This document shows positions 45,508 through 53,954 of a DNA stretch of 64,000 nucleotides, one piece after another. This DNA comes from Helicobacter sp. MIT 05-5294. Its GTDB lineage: Bacteria > Campylobacterota > Campylobacteria > Campylobacterales > Helicobacteraceae. The first letter of the stretch is position 1. Every line of letters starts with the position of its first letter. The notes under the pieces were generated by a model. The model did no database searches, had not been told where the DNA came from, and was given only the letters and a program-made list of their open reading frames with translations. The position numbers and the translations under genes are program-made. The stretch is taken from assembly GCF_000765675.1 (NCBI RefSeq), contig NZ_JRPA02000008.1, positions 1 to 64,000 on the forward strand, given 5' to 3'.

Positions 45508-46958
45508 TATTCTTTATCTAGCTTGCCTACGAGCGAGAGTTCAAAATTGCCTCCCATATATTTAAAGTGTGGGCGGACACTTAAGCCAATCTTATACCAA
45601 CCAGCTTCACCCGGAATATTCTCTACATTGATTTTAGCACCTCTAAAAGGGCGTCTGCTTCTGACTTCTGCAGGTGGATTCTCTTGGTCTGAAATATATT
45701 GTCTTACCCATTCATTCAATCCATTTTCTATATCACTTCTTTCTTTCCAACTTCCAATCTCTTCCCTTTGCAAGACTTTTAGATAATGCGCCAATCTTGA
45801 AATCAAGAAAATATAAGGGAGTTGTGTTCCTAAGCGGTAATTTGTTTCCGCCTCTTTGCCTTCAGGCGTGTTGGGAAACACCTTTGGTTTTAGAGCGGAA
45901 TTTGCAGAGAAGAAAGCTGCATTGTTGGTATCTCTGCGTAAGGTTAATGTGATAAATCCAGCCTCTGCTAATTCATATTCTCTTCTATCGGTGATTAAGA
46001 CTTCTGTTGGAATCTTGGATTGTAAAGTGCCAAAATTTTCGTAAAAGTAAGTGGGTAAATCTCTCACGCTTCCGCCGCTTTTTGGACCAATAATATTACC
46101 GCACCATCTGTATTTGGCAAAACTTTCTGTCAATCTTGTTGCAAACGCATACGCAGAATTTCCCCATAATAAGTGGTTGTGGGATTGATGGACATCTTCT
46201 TTGTAGTTAAAAGATTTGATAGGATTCTCTTCCGGATCATAGGGCGAGCGCGTTAAGAATCTTGTTACCATAAGCCCTGCATATTTTGAATCCTCATTTT
46301 CTCTAAAGGTTCTCCACCTCGTATATTGCGGACCTTCTAGCAAACTATTTAAATCTTGGATATTTGCAAGTTCTGAATAGTTTTCAAGCCCAAAAAACTT
46401 AGGACTACAAGAGGTTAAAAAAGGAGCATGGCTCATCGCAGATACACTTGCCATTTTGTTTAGAAATGTCATATCTGGGCTTGATGCACTAAGCTGATAA
46501 TCGCCAATAATCGCACCAACAGGCTCACCTCCAAATTGTCCATATTCAGCAGAGTAAATGTTTTTATAAATCACACTTTGAGTAATATCTGGATTGTTTT
46601 CAAAGTCTTCTAACACCTCTTCTTTGGTAACATTAAAAAGATTAATCTTGATGTTTTCGTTAAAATCCGTTCTTTCAACCAAAAAATGCAATCCGCGCCA
46701 AGTGGATTCTAGTTTTTGTAATTCTTCATTGTGCAAAATCTCGTCCATTTGCTTTGAAATTACATCATCTATGTGGGCAATCATTTCATCAAGGGCGAAT
46801 TTATTGATTTTGTCTTCAACATTATCACTTTCAATAATCGCAGAAATAAACTCTGCAACCCCGCGTTTAGCGATACTATAACTCTCATCTTCTTGCGAAA
46901 ACTTACTTTCTTTCATAATGTTTTCAATGATTGGCAAGTTCGTTTTTGTTTGCGCCAT
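45507..46958 (-). CDS. tssC: type VI secretion sheath large subunit TssC
   Basis: The large contractile sheath protein (483 residues), the best conserved T6SS gene. Landmarks are LESTWRGLHFLVERTDF (about 85-101), the EPVGAIIGDY segment, DLPTYFYENFG, and the C-terminal GWYKIGLSVRPHFKYMGG. TssB and TssC assemble the sheath around the Hcp tube. It follows tssB directly and overlaps tssE by one base. No clpV is present to recycle the sheath in this window. Confidence 0.95.
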   Translation of the reverse strand: MAQTKTNLPIIENIMKESKFSQEDESYSIAKRGVAEFISAIIESDNVEDKINKFALDEMIAHIDDVISKQMDEILHNEELQKLESTWRGLHFLVERTDFNENIKINLFNVTKEEVLEDFENNPDITQSVIYKNIYSAEYGQFGGEPVGAIIGDYQLSASSPDMTFLNKMASVSAMSHAPFLTSCSPKFFGLENYSELANIQDLNSLLEGPQYTRWRTFRENEDSKYAGLMVTRFLTRSPYDPEENPIKSFNYKEDVHQSHNHLLWGNSAYAFATRLTESFAKYRWCGNIIGPKSGGSVRDLPTYFYENFGTLQSKIPTEVLITDRREYELAEAGFITLTLRRDTNNAAFFSANSALKPKVFPNTPEGKEAETNYRLGTQLPYIFLISRLAHYLKVLQREEIGSWKERSDIENGLNEWVRQYISDQENPPAEVRSRRPFRGAKINVENIPGEAGWYKIGLSVRPHFKYMGGNFELSLVGKLDKE

Positions 46959-47450
46959 TTATTGTTCCTCGCTTTCTTCTTGCTTGATTTCTAAGAGTAA
47001 TTTTTCTTTAGTATCTTTGTTTTTTAACGCTTCAAGCACGGCTTTTCTGAAATTTGGAATATTCCCCATCGGACCTTTTAAAGCCATTAAAGCTTCTCTT
47101 AGCTTAAGAAGTTTTGCAATCTCTGGAACTTGTTTTGCAATATTATCAGGAGAAAAATCTTTCATACTTGCTATATTTAGATGAATATCCAATTCTTCCG
47201 CACCATTATTTAGAGTGTTTTTGACATTAAATCTCGCGTTGATATTCAACTTTTCCATCACTTGATTGAAGTTGTTTTTATTAATCTGTAAAATCTCTCT
47301 TTCTTCCAATGGCTGCGCATTATCCGCACCTGTCAAATTAGACATTACCATTAGCTTTAAAGGTAATTCAACCTCTGCATTTTGCCCGTTTGTTTTCGCT
47401 TTGTATGTGATATTAATGCGCTCTTTTGGAGCATTTGAACCCTCAGACAT
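46959..47450 (-). CDS. tssB: type VI secretion sheath small subunit TssB
   Basis: A 163-residue sheath subunit that forms the outer sheath with TssC. The start RINITYKAKTNGQNAEVELPLKLMVMSNLTG is typical, as is the DFSPDNIAKQVPEIAKLLKLREAL segment near residues 103-126. Its stop directly adjoins the tssC start. The 64-nt gap to tssA suggests one leftward operon with tssA first. Confidence 0.94.
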   Translation of the reverse strand: MSEGSNAPKERINITYKAKTNGQNAEVELPLKLMVMSNLTGADNAQPLEEREILQINKNNFNQVMEKLNINARFNVKNTLNNGAEELDIHLNIASMKDFSPDNIAKQVPEIAKLLKLREALMALKGPMGNIPNFRKAVLEALKNKDTKEKLLLEIKQEESEEQ

Positions 47451-47514
47451 AAGACAATCCTAAAATTTAGATTTATTTTCGCTTGAATTATAGTGAAAAA
47501 ATAATAAATGTAAT

Positions 47515-48786
47515 CTAATCTTTCTTTAATTTTTGTTGAATTGACAAATAATATTCTTTCAAATAATCTTTTAATAGCGTGTTTTCCATTTTATCTACAA
47601 GATAAGAATAGATTGCTTTAGCATTTTGATTCATCTGATTTTCTTCAAACAACTGACTCATTTCCATAAATGCGTTTAAATTAGAATACAAAGAATTATC
47701 AGAGTTTTCTTTATTGAGCTGCAAAAGATGCTGTTCTATGCTAAGTTTGGATTGCTTTTTTTTGCTTTTGGGTTGCGTCTCCTTATCAGAATACAAATCC
47801 TTAGCGAAGTATTGCAATGCAGAGTTGCTGCACAGATTTTCCCCATTTTGGAATTTTAAGTTTTTAAGATTTTGAAATTTTTTCAAAAAGGAATTGACTG
47901 AGAGTTTAAATGTCTTGCAAAGATTCTCTTTATGATTCTTTTCTAAAACTTCACAAAAAATTTGTAATCCGTCTATCCAAAAAGGTTGTAGTATTAGGTT
48001 TTTAACAAAAAACTTGATTTGTTCGGGATAGTTTTCGTTGTCGTTTTTTAACAATCTAATCAAATGAGAATCGGGGTATCTAATGTGCGTTATATTGTTA
48101 TTATTCGGGGGCAAACTATGGATTCTTCCCCACATTGCTTCAAAAAACATTGCATAAGCATTGGGATTGTCCAAATCATTTTCTAAAAGCTCTAAGGTAA
48201 TCTTCTCGCAAAAGATTCTATATTCTCTATCATCCAAAGAATTTATATTGATTTCTTTGGTATTTGCGTGGTGGGTTTGGTTGGTGATACTTTTGTTTTC
48301 TTGATTGTTTGTTGGAGTGGAAGAAGTATTTTTAAGTTCGGGAAAACTGCATTCTAAAATCGCTCCTAATTCTTTAAAAACAGCGTTAAATTCTTCTGTT
48401 TTTGCGAGATGAAAATCCGATTTATTTACCTCATCGACAAAGTTTTTCATCGCTGCAATGAATCGCTTTTTTTGGTTAGTAATGGCGAATCGCGATTCCT
48501 CTAAATTTTCTGAATCGCTTTTAAAAATCTTATTTAGAAAAACAAGAAATTCTAAGAGTTGGTTAAAGTATTCTACTTGGTTTAAATGAAGACAAGCAAG
48601 TGTAAAATAGTTACATATTTTCATATCTAAAGAATGCGAAGTTAGAATCTCTAATGAAGATTGATAAACTAGATTCCATTGGATTTTTTCATGGTTTAAT
48701 GTCTTGTATTTAGACATTTCATCTTCTAGTATATTATAAATTTCTAGTTCGTTTGTTTGTTTGTTAAAATGCTCACAAAAAGCCAT
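47515..48786 (-). CDS. tssA: type VI secretion protein TssA-like (ImpA/VasJ)
   Basis: A 423-residue protein resembling TssA of the VasJ/ImpA type. The N-terminal region contains IQWNLVYQSSLEILTSHSLDMKICNYFTLA (about 35-64), like the ImpA domain. A polar, Asn/Thr-rich linker follows (about 155-190), then a C-terminal VasJ-like domain (about 200-423) with NAYAMFFEAMWGRIHSLPP and FWIDGLQIF. TssA caps tail assembly. It is the first gene of the leftward T6SS operon and diverges from tssJ. Overall similarity is weaker than for TssB/C, so confidence is lower. Confidence 0.8.
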   Translation of the reverse strand: MAFCEHFNKQTNELEIYNILEDEMSKYKTLNHEKIQWNLVYQSSLEILTSHSLDMKICNYFTLACLHLNQVEYFNQLLEFLVFLNKIFKSDSENLEESRFAITNQKKRFIAAMKNFVDEVNKSDFHLAKTEEFNAVFKELGAILECSFPELKNTSSTPTNNQENKSITNQTHHANTKEININSLDDREYRIFCEKITLELLENDLDNPNAYAMFFEAMWGRIHSLPPNNNNITHIRYPDSHLIRLLKNDNENYPEQIKFFVKNLILQPFWIDGLQIFCEVLEKNHKENLCKTFKLSVNSFLKKFQNLKNLKFQNGENLCSNSALQYFAKDLYSDKETQPKSKKKQSKLSIEQHLLQLNKENSDNSLYSNLNAFMEMSQLFEENQMNQNAKAIYSYLVDKMENTLLKDYLKEYYLSIQQKLKKD

Positions 48787-48834
48787 ATTGCCATCTCCAA
48801 AACAAGATTCTTAAATCAAGGTAGATTTAAGCTT

Positions 48835-48840
48835 ATAATT
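48835..48840 (+). promoter_or_regulatory. likely -10 of tssJKL promoter in divergent T6SS gap
   Basis: A perfect TATAAT lies in the 125-bp gap between tssA and tssJ; transcription would start near 48847, 65 nt before the tssJ ATG. Weaker AT-rich -10 candidates exist on the minus strand for tssA. Confidence 0.4.
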
Positions 48841-48911
48841 TATCATATTCTAACAAAGTTTGTGTTAAATTGCCCACTTTAAAAAATTAAAACCAAATAA
48901 AGGGTTTTTAA

Positions 48912-49358
48912 ATGTCAAAAATAATATTTCCTTTCGTAGTGGCATTGTTATTATCTGCGTGTTCAAGTATGGTAAATGTCAAGGTCAATAATATTGAAGG
49001 CTCTAATCTAAACAACAGAGAAGATGATGTGCCTCTAACCATTATCGTGTATCAACTCAATGATATTAAGAAGTTTGAATCCGCAAGTGATTTGGATTTA
49101 GCCACAAGAGAAGATGCGATATTGGGCAAAGACAAAATAGATTCTATTAGAATCCAAATAGCCCCCCAAGATGAGGTGATTGCTGTTAAGGTTGATGATG
49201 AAGAAGTGCAATACATAGGGCTTATGGCTTTGTTTGCAAATAGTGCTAAAAAGACAACTAAAGCGTGGGTTAAAACGGAGGACGCTAGTGGTTTTTGGTT
49301 CGCAGAAAAAAGAATAGAATTTGAAATCACAAAGGAAGGCGTTAAAACAAATCGTTGA
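48912..49358 (+). CDS. tssJ: type VI secretion lipoprotein TssJ
   Basis: A 148-residue outer-membrane lipoprotein that anchors the T6SS membrane complex by binding TssM. The signal peptide ends in lipobox LSAC (about 14-17). The mature part has a transthyretin-like strand pattern, with LTIIVYQLNDIKKFESAS (about 42-59) typical of TssJ. It starts the rightward tssJ-K-L operon. Its usual partner TssM is not encoded in the window. Confidence 0.88.
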   Translation: MSKIIFPFVVALLLSACSSMVNVKVNNIEGSNLNNREDDVPLTIIVYQLNDIKKFESASDLDLATREDAILGKDKIDSIRIQIAPQDEVIAVKVDDEEVQYIGLMALFANSAKKTTKAWVKTEDASGFWFAEKRIEFEITKEGVKTNR

Positions 49359-49386
49359 AGTAGCTTAAATATCGGAGCAATAAAAT

Positions 49387-50781
49387 ATGGCTAACAAATT
49401 AAAAGTCGCGTGGTTTGATGGAATGAATGTAAGTTCTGTTCATTTTGAACAGCAAGAAAGATTTATCCAAAGAAGTATAGATTCCAAAACAATAAAAGTT
49501 CTTGATAATTGGTATGGAATTATTAATCTAGAATTTTCTAGTGCAATGCTTGCTCAAGGCAAAATCGCCCTTACGAGCGTTTCAGGAATCGCGCAAGATG
49601 GTAGTATCTTTGACGCTCCCGAACAAGATATTTTGCCCGAACCTTTTGAAGTGAGTTACGATTCCTTAGTGGATTCTGTTGTTACGCTAAAGATTCCAAC
49701 TGGATTATCGGCGATTGCGGATCTTGCTTTAAAAAACAATTTGTCAGATTCTAAATACATTAGCACGAGAAGCGTGATTGCTTCAAGAAATTATGATGAT
49801 GAAAGCAACGAAGTCCTCAAGCAGTTAAACGAGGATTATAAGACAAATGAGCTATCCCTCACGCAAGAAAAATTCAATGTAACACTCGCGAGTTTAAGGC
49901 TGAAATTAGGCATTTTTAGAGATTCTGTAACCGATGAGTTTGAAATCCCTATCGCAAGAATCAAAAGCGTGGGAGCTGATAAAAGCATAGAATTAGACTA
50001 TGAGTTTATCCCGACTTGTTTAAACATCAATAAGATTCCAATGATTGAATCTTTTTTGAAAGAAACTATCCATTCTATCAAACAGCACAAAATGGTGCTA
50101 AACAACATTTTCAAAGGGATTGATCAAACCAAAAACACTTTGGATTTTAGCACTTATTTATCTTTGAATCTTCTTAAAAAATGGTATTTAATGCTTTCTT
50201 ATCTAGCCAACAAAGACAAACTCCACCCGGAGTTTTTATATGAAAAACTTATAGAATTTCAAGGAGAATTAGGCTCTTTTAATAGTGAAGATATGTTTTT
50301 GGAGTTTATACCTTATAAACACGAGAGACTTAGCGAAACATTTTTGCCGCTTATGAATAATGTTAGAATCTTGTTTGCTAAAATCACAAGTCCAAAATAC
50401 ACAATGGCAAGAATCGCAGACAATGGAAATGGATTCTATGATATACTCTTTGATAATGCGGGGATTTTAGAAGAGGGAGAAATCTATCTTGCCATTAACG
50501 CAAATGTCAATCATGAATATCTCTTAAGAAATTTCAAGTCGCAAAGCAAAGTGCATACACAAAGCAAAATCAAAAATATCGTAGCAACCCAACTAAGAGG
50601 GCTTAATATTGAACAAATCCCTAGCATTCCAACAACGATTCCCTATTTGAATGGATATATTTATTATAAACTAGACAAAAGAGATGAATTATTCTCTAGT
50701 TTCAAGGGCGAAAGCACTCTTAGCATTTATATCACCAACAACATTAAGAATCCAGACATAAAAGTATGGGCGGTGTTTTAA
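49387..50781 (+). CDS. tssK: type VI secretion baseplate subunit TssK
   Basis: A 464-residue adaptor that links the baseplate to the membrane complex. The N-terminus (KVAWFDGMNVSSVHFEQQERFIQR, about 5-28) matches the conserved TssK start. Central helices and the FEFIPYKHERL-like stretch near residue 310 (LEFIPYKHERLSETFLPL) are also typical. It lies 28 nt after tssJ and abuts tssL. The leftward and rightward operons together supply baseplate and membrane parts. Confidence 0.93.
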   Translation: MANKLKVAWFDGMNVSSVHFEQQERFIQRSIDSKTIKVLDNWYGIINLEFSSAMLAQGKIALTSVSGIAQDGSIFDAPEQDILPEPFEVSYDSLVDSVVTLKIPTGLSAIADLALKNNLSDSKYISTRSVIASRNYDDESNEVLKQLNEDYKTNELSLTQEKFNVTLASLRLKLGIFRDSVTDEFEIPIARIKSVGADKSIELDYEFIPTCLNINKIPMIESFLKETIHSIKQHKMVLNNIFKGIDQTKNTLDFSTYLSLNLLKKWYLMLSYLANKDKLHPEFLYEKLIEFQGELGSFNSEDMFLEFIPYKHERLSETFLPLMNNVRILFAKITSPKYTMARIADNGNGFYDILFDNAGILEEGEIYLAINANVNHEYLLRNFKSQSKVHTQSKIKNIVATQLRGLNIEQIPSIPTTIPYLNGYIYYKLDKRDELFSSFKGESTLSIYITNNIKNPDIKVWAVF

Positions 50782-51572
50782 TGGAAGAAGCAATAACAAA
50801 CCCACAACAAGAACCTAGTTTGTTGCTTAGCAATGGCTTTTGTGGCTTGTATAGAAACAAAGTGTTAGATTTATCATTGGAGCTTTTGTTGCTTACTTTT
50901 AGGCTATCTAAAATCAACGAACTAGAAATGAGCAGAATTGAAGAAATCAAAGAAAATATGATTAACAATATTCTAGCAATTAGTGCTAAATTAGGCTCTT
51001 ATCGCGAATATAACGAAAAGGATATTATCAAGTTTAGATATTGTTTGTGTGTCTTTATGGACGAAATTATTATGCGCAATGAATTGTTTATGAATAGTTC
51101 GTGGGCGCACAGCACTTTGACCGTCCGACTTTTTGATGAAACTTTAGGCGGGAATAACTTTTATGATATTGTGAAGTTTTGGCTCAACAATCCTGCAAAC
51201 AATAAAGACTTTTTGGAGTTTATTTATACTTGCCTTATTTTGGGATATAAGGGCAAGTATTCCGAAAAAAAAGATGTGGAAGAAAGAGTGATTTTACTTT
51301 GTAATAACATTGCTTCTGCGATCACGCCCCTTTTGGATTCCAATCCAGAAATGGTGTTTGAAAAGAAATTCAATCCGCAATGCAAAGAAAATCGGTGGAA
51401 TCAGTTTTGGCGATTGCACACAACCAAAACGCTTTTGATTCTGCCCTTAGTGATTATTTTTGGAATCTTTTTTTATTCAGTTTTTGATTTGGAGACAAAC
51501 AATGCAAGAACCTCCGCACATATTACGCAAATGCTTAGCACATTTACAAATGATAATGAATCGCCCCATTAG
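50781..51572 (+). CDS. tssL: type VI secretion membrane protein TssL (DotU/IcmH)
   Basis: A 263-residue inner-membrane component with a cytoplasmic DotU domain (about 20-200; features are FRYCLCVFMDEIIM and WAHSTLTVRLFDETLGGNNFYD) and a C-terminal membrane helix (LLILPLVIIFGIFFYSVFD). I prefer the ATG at 50781, overlapping the tssK stop (TAATG), over an ATG five codons upstream. It lacks a peptidoglycan-binding C-terminal domain. Normally tssM follows, but here 349 bases of repeats and then yaaA come next. Confidence 0.9.
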   Translation: MEEAITNPQQEPSLLLSNGFCGLYRNKVLDLSLELLLLTFRLSKINELEMSRIEEIKENMINNILAISAKLGSYREYNEKDIIKFRYCLCVFMDEIIMRNELFMNSSWAHSTLTVRLFDETLGGNNFYDIVKFWLNNPANNKDFLEFIYTCLILGYKGKYSEKKDVEERVILLCNNIASAITPLLDSNPEMVFEKKFNPQCKENRWNQFWRLHTTKTLLILPLVIIFGIFFYSVFDLETNNARTSAHITQMLSTFTNDNESPH

Positions 51573-51639
51573 AGATTCTATATAGAATCCACTTTGTGTA
51601 AAATAGTAACTCGAAAGACTCGATACTACCTTAGCTAAG

Positions 51640-51862
51640 CCTCGCATTATTGCAAACGCAGTGAGGTAATTTGCAATCTGCAACAACCGTGATTCCGCCA
51701 ATGCGTCTGCGCGGAACATAGCGACAAAGCAATTTACAATGTTGAATCTCGGCTTTTCGTCATTGCGAGACTTCGTAGAAGTCGTGGTAATCCATAATCT
51801 AAAATTACCCACAATTTTACTACTGCGTCATTGCGAGGCAAAGCCGAAGCAATCCATAATCC
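51640..51862. repeat. cluster of dispersed repeat arms (gap 51573-51921)
   Basis: Two CGTCATTGCGAG arms (51758 and 51826) and a left-hand decayed arm, with AATCCATAATC stretches, lie in tandem. The 349-base gap after tssL holds only these repeats and the yaaA ribosome-binding site; no part of tssM is visible. Confidence 0.68.
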
Positions 51863-51921
51863 CATAGTCATTTTAAAAGGTTTCATTGTAGAATGCTAGA
51901 AACAATTTCAAAGGAGTCAAA

Positions 51922-52782
51922 ATGTGGATTCTATTTTCCCCCAGCGAAAAGAAATGCCTAGAACACGCCAAATCACAATACCCCAATAAAGAATCCCAAA
52001 CACTTCGTTTTTATCAAAACTTTATTTGCAAAAATGGTTTGGAGGAAGCTTTACAAGCTTATAAAGGATTGTTAGAGAGTGGTGGAGAGGCAGAGATTGG
52101 GCAAGTCTTTGGCGTCAAAAACATTGTTTTAGATGAATTAGCCCTCGCACAAAATTTGATGGAATCCCCCTTGCTACCTGCGGTTTTGCGTTATGTTGGC
52201 GTAGCTTTTAGCGCATTGGATTTTGAACATTTAGACGCAAAAGCACAGGAGTATTTGCGCCAACATTTGTTGATATTTTCTAATCTTTTTGGGCTTTTGC
52301 GCTGTTTTGATAAGATTCCTTATTATGATTTGAAGCAAGGAGTCGGGTTTCTTTGGCAAAACACAAAATTTCAAACCAAATCATTTTATGCAAAAAACAC
52401 AGAAAGGATTTGGGAATATTTCATCAATCCCAAAAACGAAGAATCCCAAAGCCCAAAGAATCCTAAAGAAGCGTTGGAGTTTTTGGATTTACGCGCGGGA
52501 TTCTATCAAAAATGCTTGGATTTAGGCAAACCCCCAAAGAATCTTAAAAATTGCGAAATTTTGGTTTATGAGCCAAATTTTATTAAAAATGGCAAGGTGG
52601 TGAGCCATTATGCTAAACATTATCGTGGTATTTTGCTTCGGGCTTGTGCGCAGTCTCAAATAAGACATTTGGGGGATTTAGAGAATCTTTGTTTAGAGGG
52701 TTTGGAGCTAGATTCTGTTTGCCAAGCACACACAGAATCCCTAAGGCGCGTTGTTTTGACTTATGTTATCAAAAGTATTTGA
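51922..52782 (+). CDS. yaaA: YaaA-family peroxide stress protein
   Basis: A 286-residue protein of the YaaA/DUF328 family, which in E. coli limits free iron under hydrogen peroxide stress. The start ILFSPSEKKCLE replaces the usual LLSPAK-like beginning, and the family's C-terminal KxxRG region is seen in VVSHYAKHYRGILLRACAQ (about 226-244). It is somewhat longer than E. coli YaaA (258). A strong AAGGAG precedes the ATG. It is followed by the fab genes after 44 nt but has no obvious link to them. Confidence 0.75.
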   Translation: MWILFSPSEKKCLEHAKSQYPNKESQTLRFYQNFICKNGLEEALQAYKGLLESGGEAEIGQVFGVKNIVLDELALAQNLMESPLLPAVLRYVGVAFSALDFEHLDAKAQEYLRQHLLIFSNLFGLLRCFDKIPYYDLKQGVGFLWQNTKFQTKSFYAKNTERIWEYFINPKNEESQSPKNPKEALEFLDLRAGFYQKCLDLGKPPKNLKNCEILVYEPNFIKNGKVVSHYAKHYRGILLRACAQSQIRHLGDLENLCLEGLELDSVCQAHTESLRRVVLTYVIKSI

Positions 52783-52826
52783 AATAGTGTATAATTTCTT
52801 ACCTTTTTTATTTTTAAGGATTTTTA

Positions 52827-53570
52827 ATGAAGTTTTGTGGAAAAAATGTTTTAATCACCGGAGCAAGTAAGGGCATTGGTGCGGAGATTGCCAAAGTCTT
52901 AGCCAAAGAGGGCTTGAAAGTTTGGATTAATTACCGCTCCAAGCCTGAACTTGCGGATTCTTTAAAACAAGCAATTGAACAAGCAGGAGGAAAAGCTGCG
53001 GTTGTGTGCTTTGACGCTACGAAAGAAGAGGAGTTTTTAGCAGGACTTAATGCGATTTGCGAGAGTGATGGGGAATTAGCCTTTTTGGTTAATAACGCGG
53101 GAATCACCAATGATAAGCTTTCTATGCGTATGAAAGTAGAGGATTTTACTTCGGTATTAGAAGCGAATCTCACTTCTAGTTTTATTGGTTGCAGAGAAGC
53201 CTTGAAGATTATGCGCAAACAAGGCTATGGAGCGGTTGTAAATATCGCTTCTATCATCGGTGAGATTGGCAACTTGGGGCAGTGTAATTATGCCGCAAGT
53301 AAGGGTGGAATGATTGCGATGACGAAATCTTTTGCCAAAGAGGGTGGAAGCAAAGGAATCCGATTTAACTGCGTTACGCCCGGGTTTATTGAAAGCGATA
53401 TGACAAAAACACTCAAAGAAGAGATTAAACAAGCTTATGCGCAAAATATCCCATTGGGAAGATTTGGAAGCGGAGAAGAAGTCGCGGGTGCGGTAGCGTT
53501 TTTGCTCTCTATGAACGCAAATTACATTACCGGTGAAGTGTTAAAAGTCAATGGCGGATTATATATGTAG
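52827..53570 (+). CDS. fabG: 3-oxoacyl-ACP reductase
   Basis: FabG reduces beta-ketoacyl-ACP with NADPH in fatty-acid elongation. The 247-residue short-chain dehydrogenase has the TGASKGIG nucleotide motif (11-18), NNAG (about 88-91), catalytic Ser in the NIASIIGE strand and the YAASKGG catalytic Tyr/Lys (about 152-158). The C-terminus GEVLKVNGGLYM is typical. It heads fabG-acpP-fabF-accA, a compact fatty-acid biosynthesis run. Confidence 0.95.
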   Translation: MKFCGKNVLITGASKGIGAEIAKVLAKEGLKVWINYRSKPELADSLKQAIEQAGGKAAVVCFDATKEEEFLAGLNAICESDGELAFLVNNAGITNDKLSMRMKVEDFTSVLEANLTSSFIGCREALKIMRKQGYGAVVNIASIIGEIGNLGQCNYAASKGGMIAMTKSFAKEGGSKGIRFNCVTPGFIESDMTKTLKEEIKQAYAQNIPLGRFGSGEEVAGAVAFLLSMNANYITGEVLKVNGGLYM

Positions 53571-53642
53571 CAGACTAAGAAGTTTTTTAAGAAAAACTTA
53601 GCTACAATATCAACTTATTGAAATTTTTTAAGGAGTAAGCAA

Positions 53643-53876
53643 ATGGCAATGTTTGATGATGTAAAGGCAGTTGTAGTAGAACAGCTCAATGTAAATGAAG
53701 GCGAAGTGAAGCCAGAATCTAAGTTTGTAGATGATTTGGGTGCGGATTCTTTAGATGTAGTAGAGCTTGTAATGGCACTAGAAGAGAAATTTGAAATTGA
53801 AATTCCCGATGAGGAAGCAGAAAAAATCCAAACCGTTGGCGATGTTGTAGCATATATTGAAAAAGCAAAAGCTTAA
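53643..53876 (+). CDS. acpP: acyl carrier protein
   Basis: A 77-residue acidic carrier with the phosphopantetheine site DSLD (Ser 36). It holds growing acyl chains between FabG, FabF and other enzymes. AAGGAG lies 9 nt before the ATG. It is followed by a GC-rich hairpin with a T-rich tail, so acpP can be expressed more strongly than the downstream fabF and accA. Confidence 0.97.
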   Translation: MAMFDDVKAVVVEQLNVNEGEVKPESKFVDDLGADSLDVVELVMALEEKFEIEIPDEEAEKIQTVGDVVAYIEKAKA

Positions 53877-53905
53877 TTGGCTGCTTTGGATTCTTTAAGG
53901 CTTTT

Positions 53906-53931
53906 GGTATGCCACTGGGCATACCTTGTTT
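53906..53931 (+). terminator. terminator or attenuator between acpP and fabF
   Basis: GGTATGCC (53906-53913) pairs perfectly with GGCATACC (53918-53925) around an ACTG loop and is followed by TTGTTT. It fits a partial rho-independent terminator that would raise acpP over fabF. Confidence 0.65.
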
Positions 53932-53954
53932 AAAATTATCAACAAAGGAGAAAT

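Noticed and set aside
51573-51921. Possible remnant of tssM after tssL
   Set aside because: All six frames were considered; only repeat arms are present and no TssM-like segment is visible.
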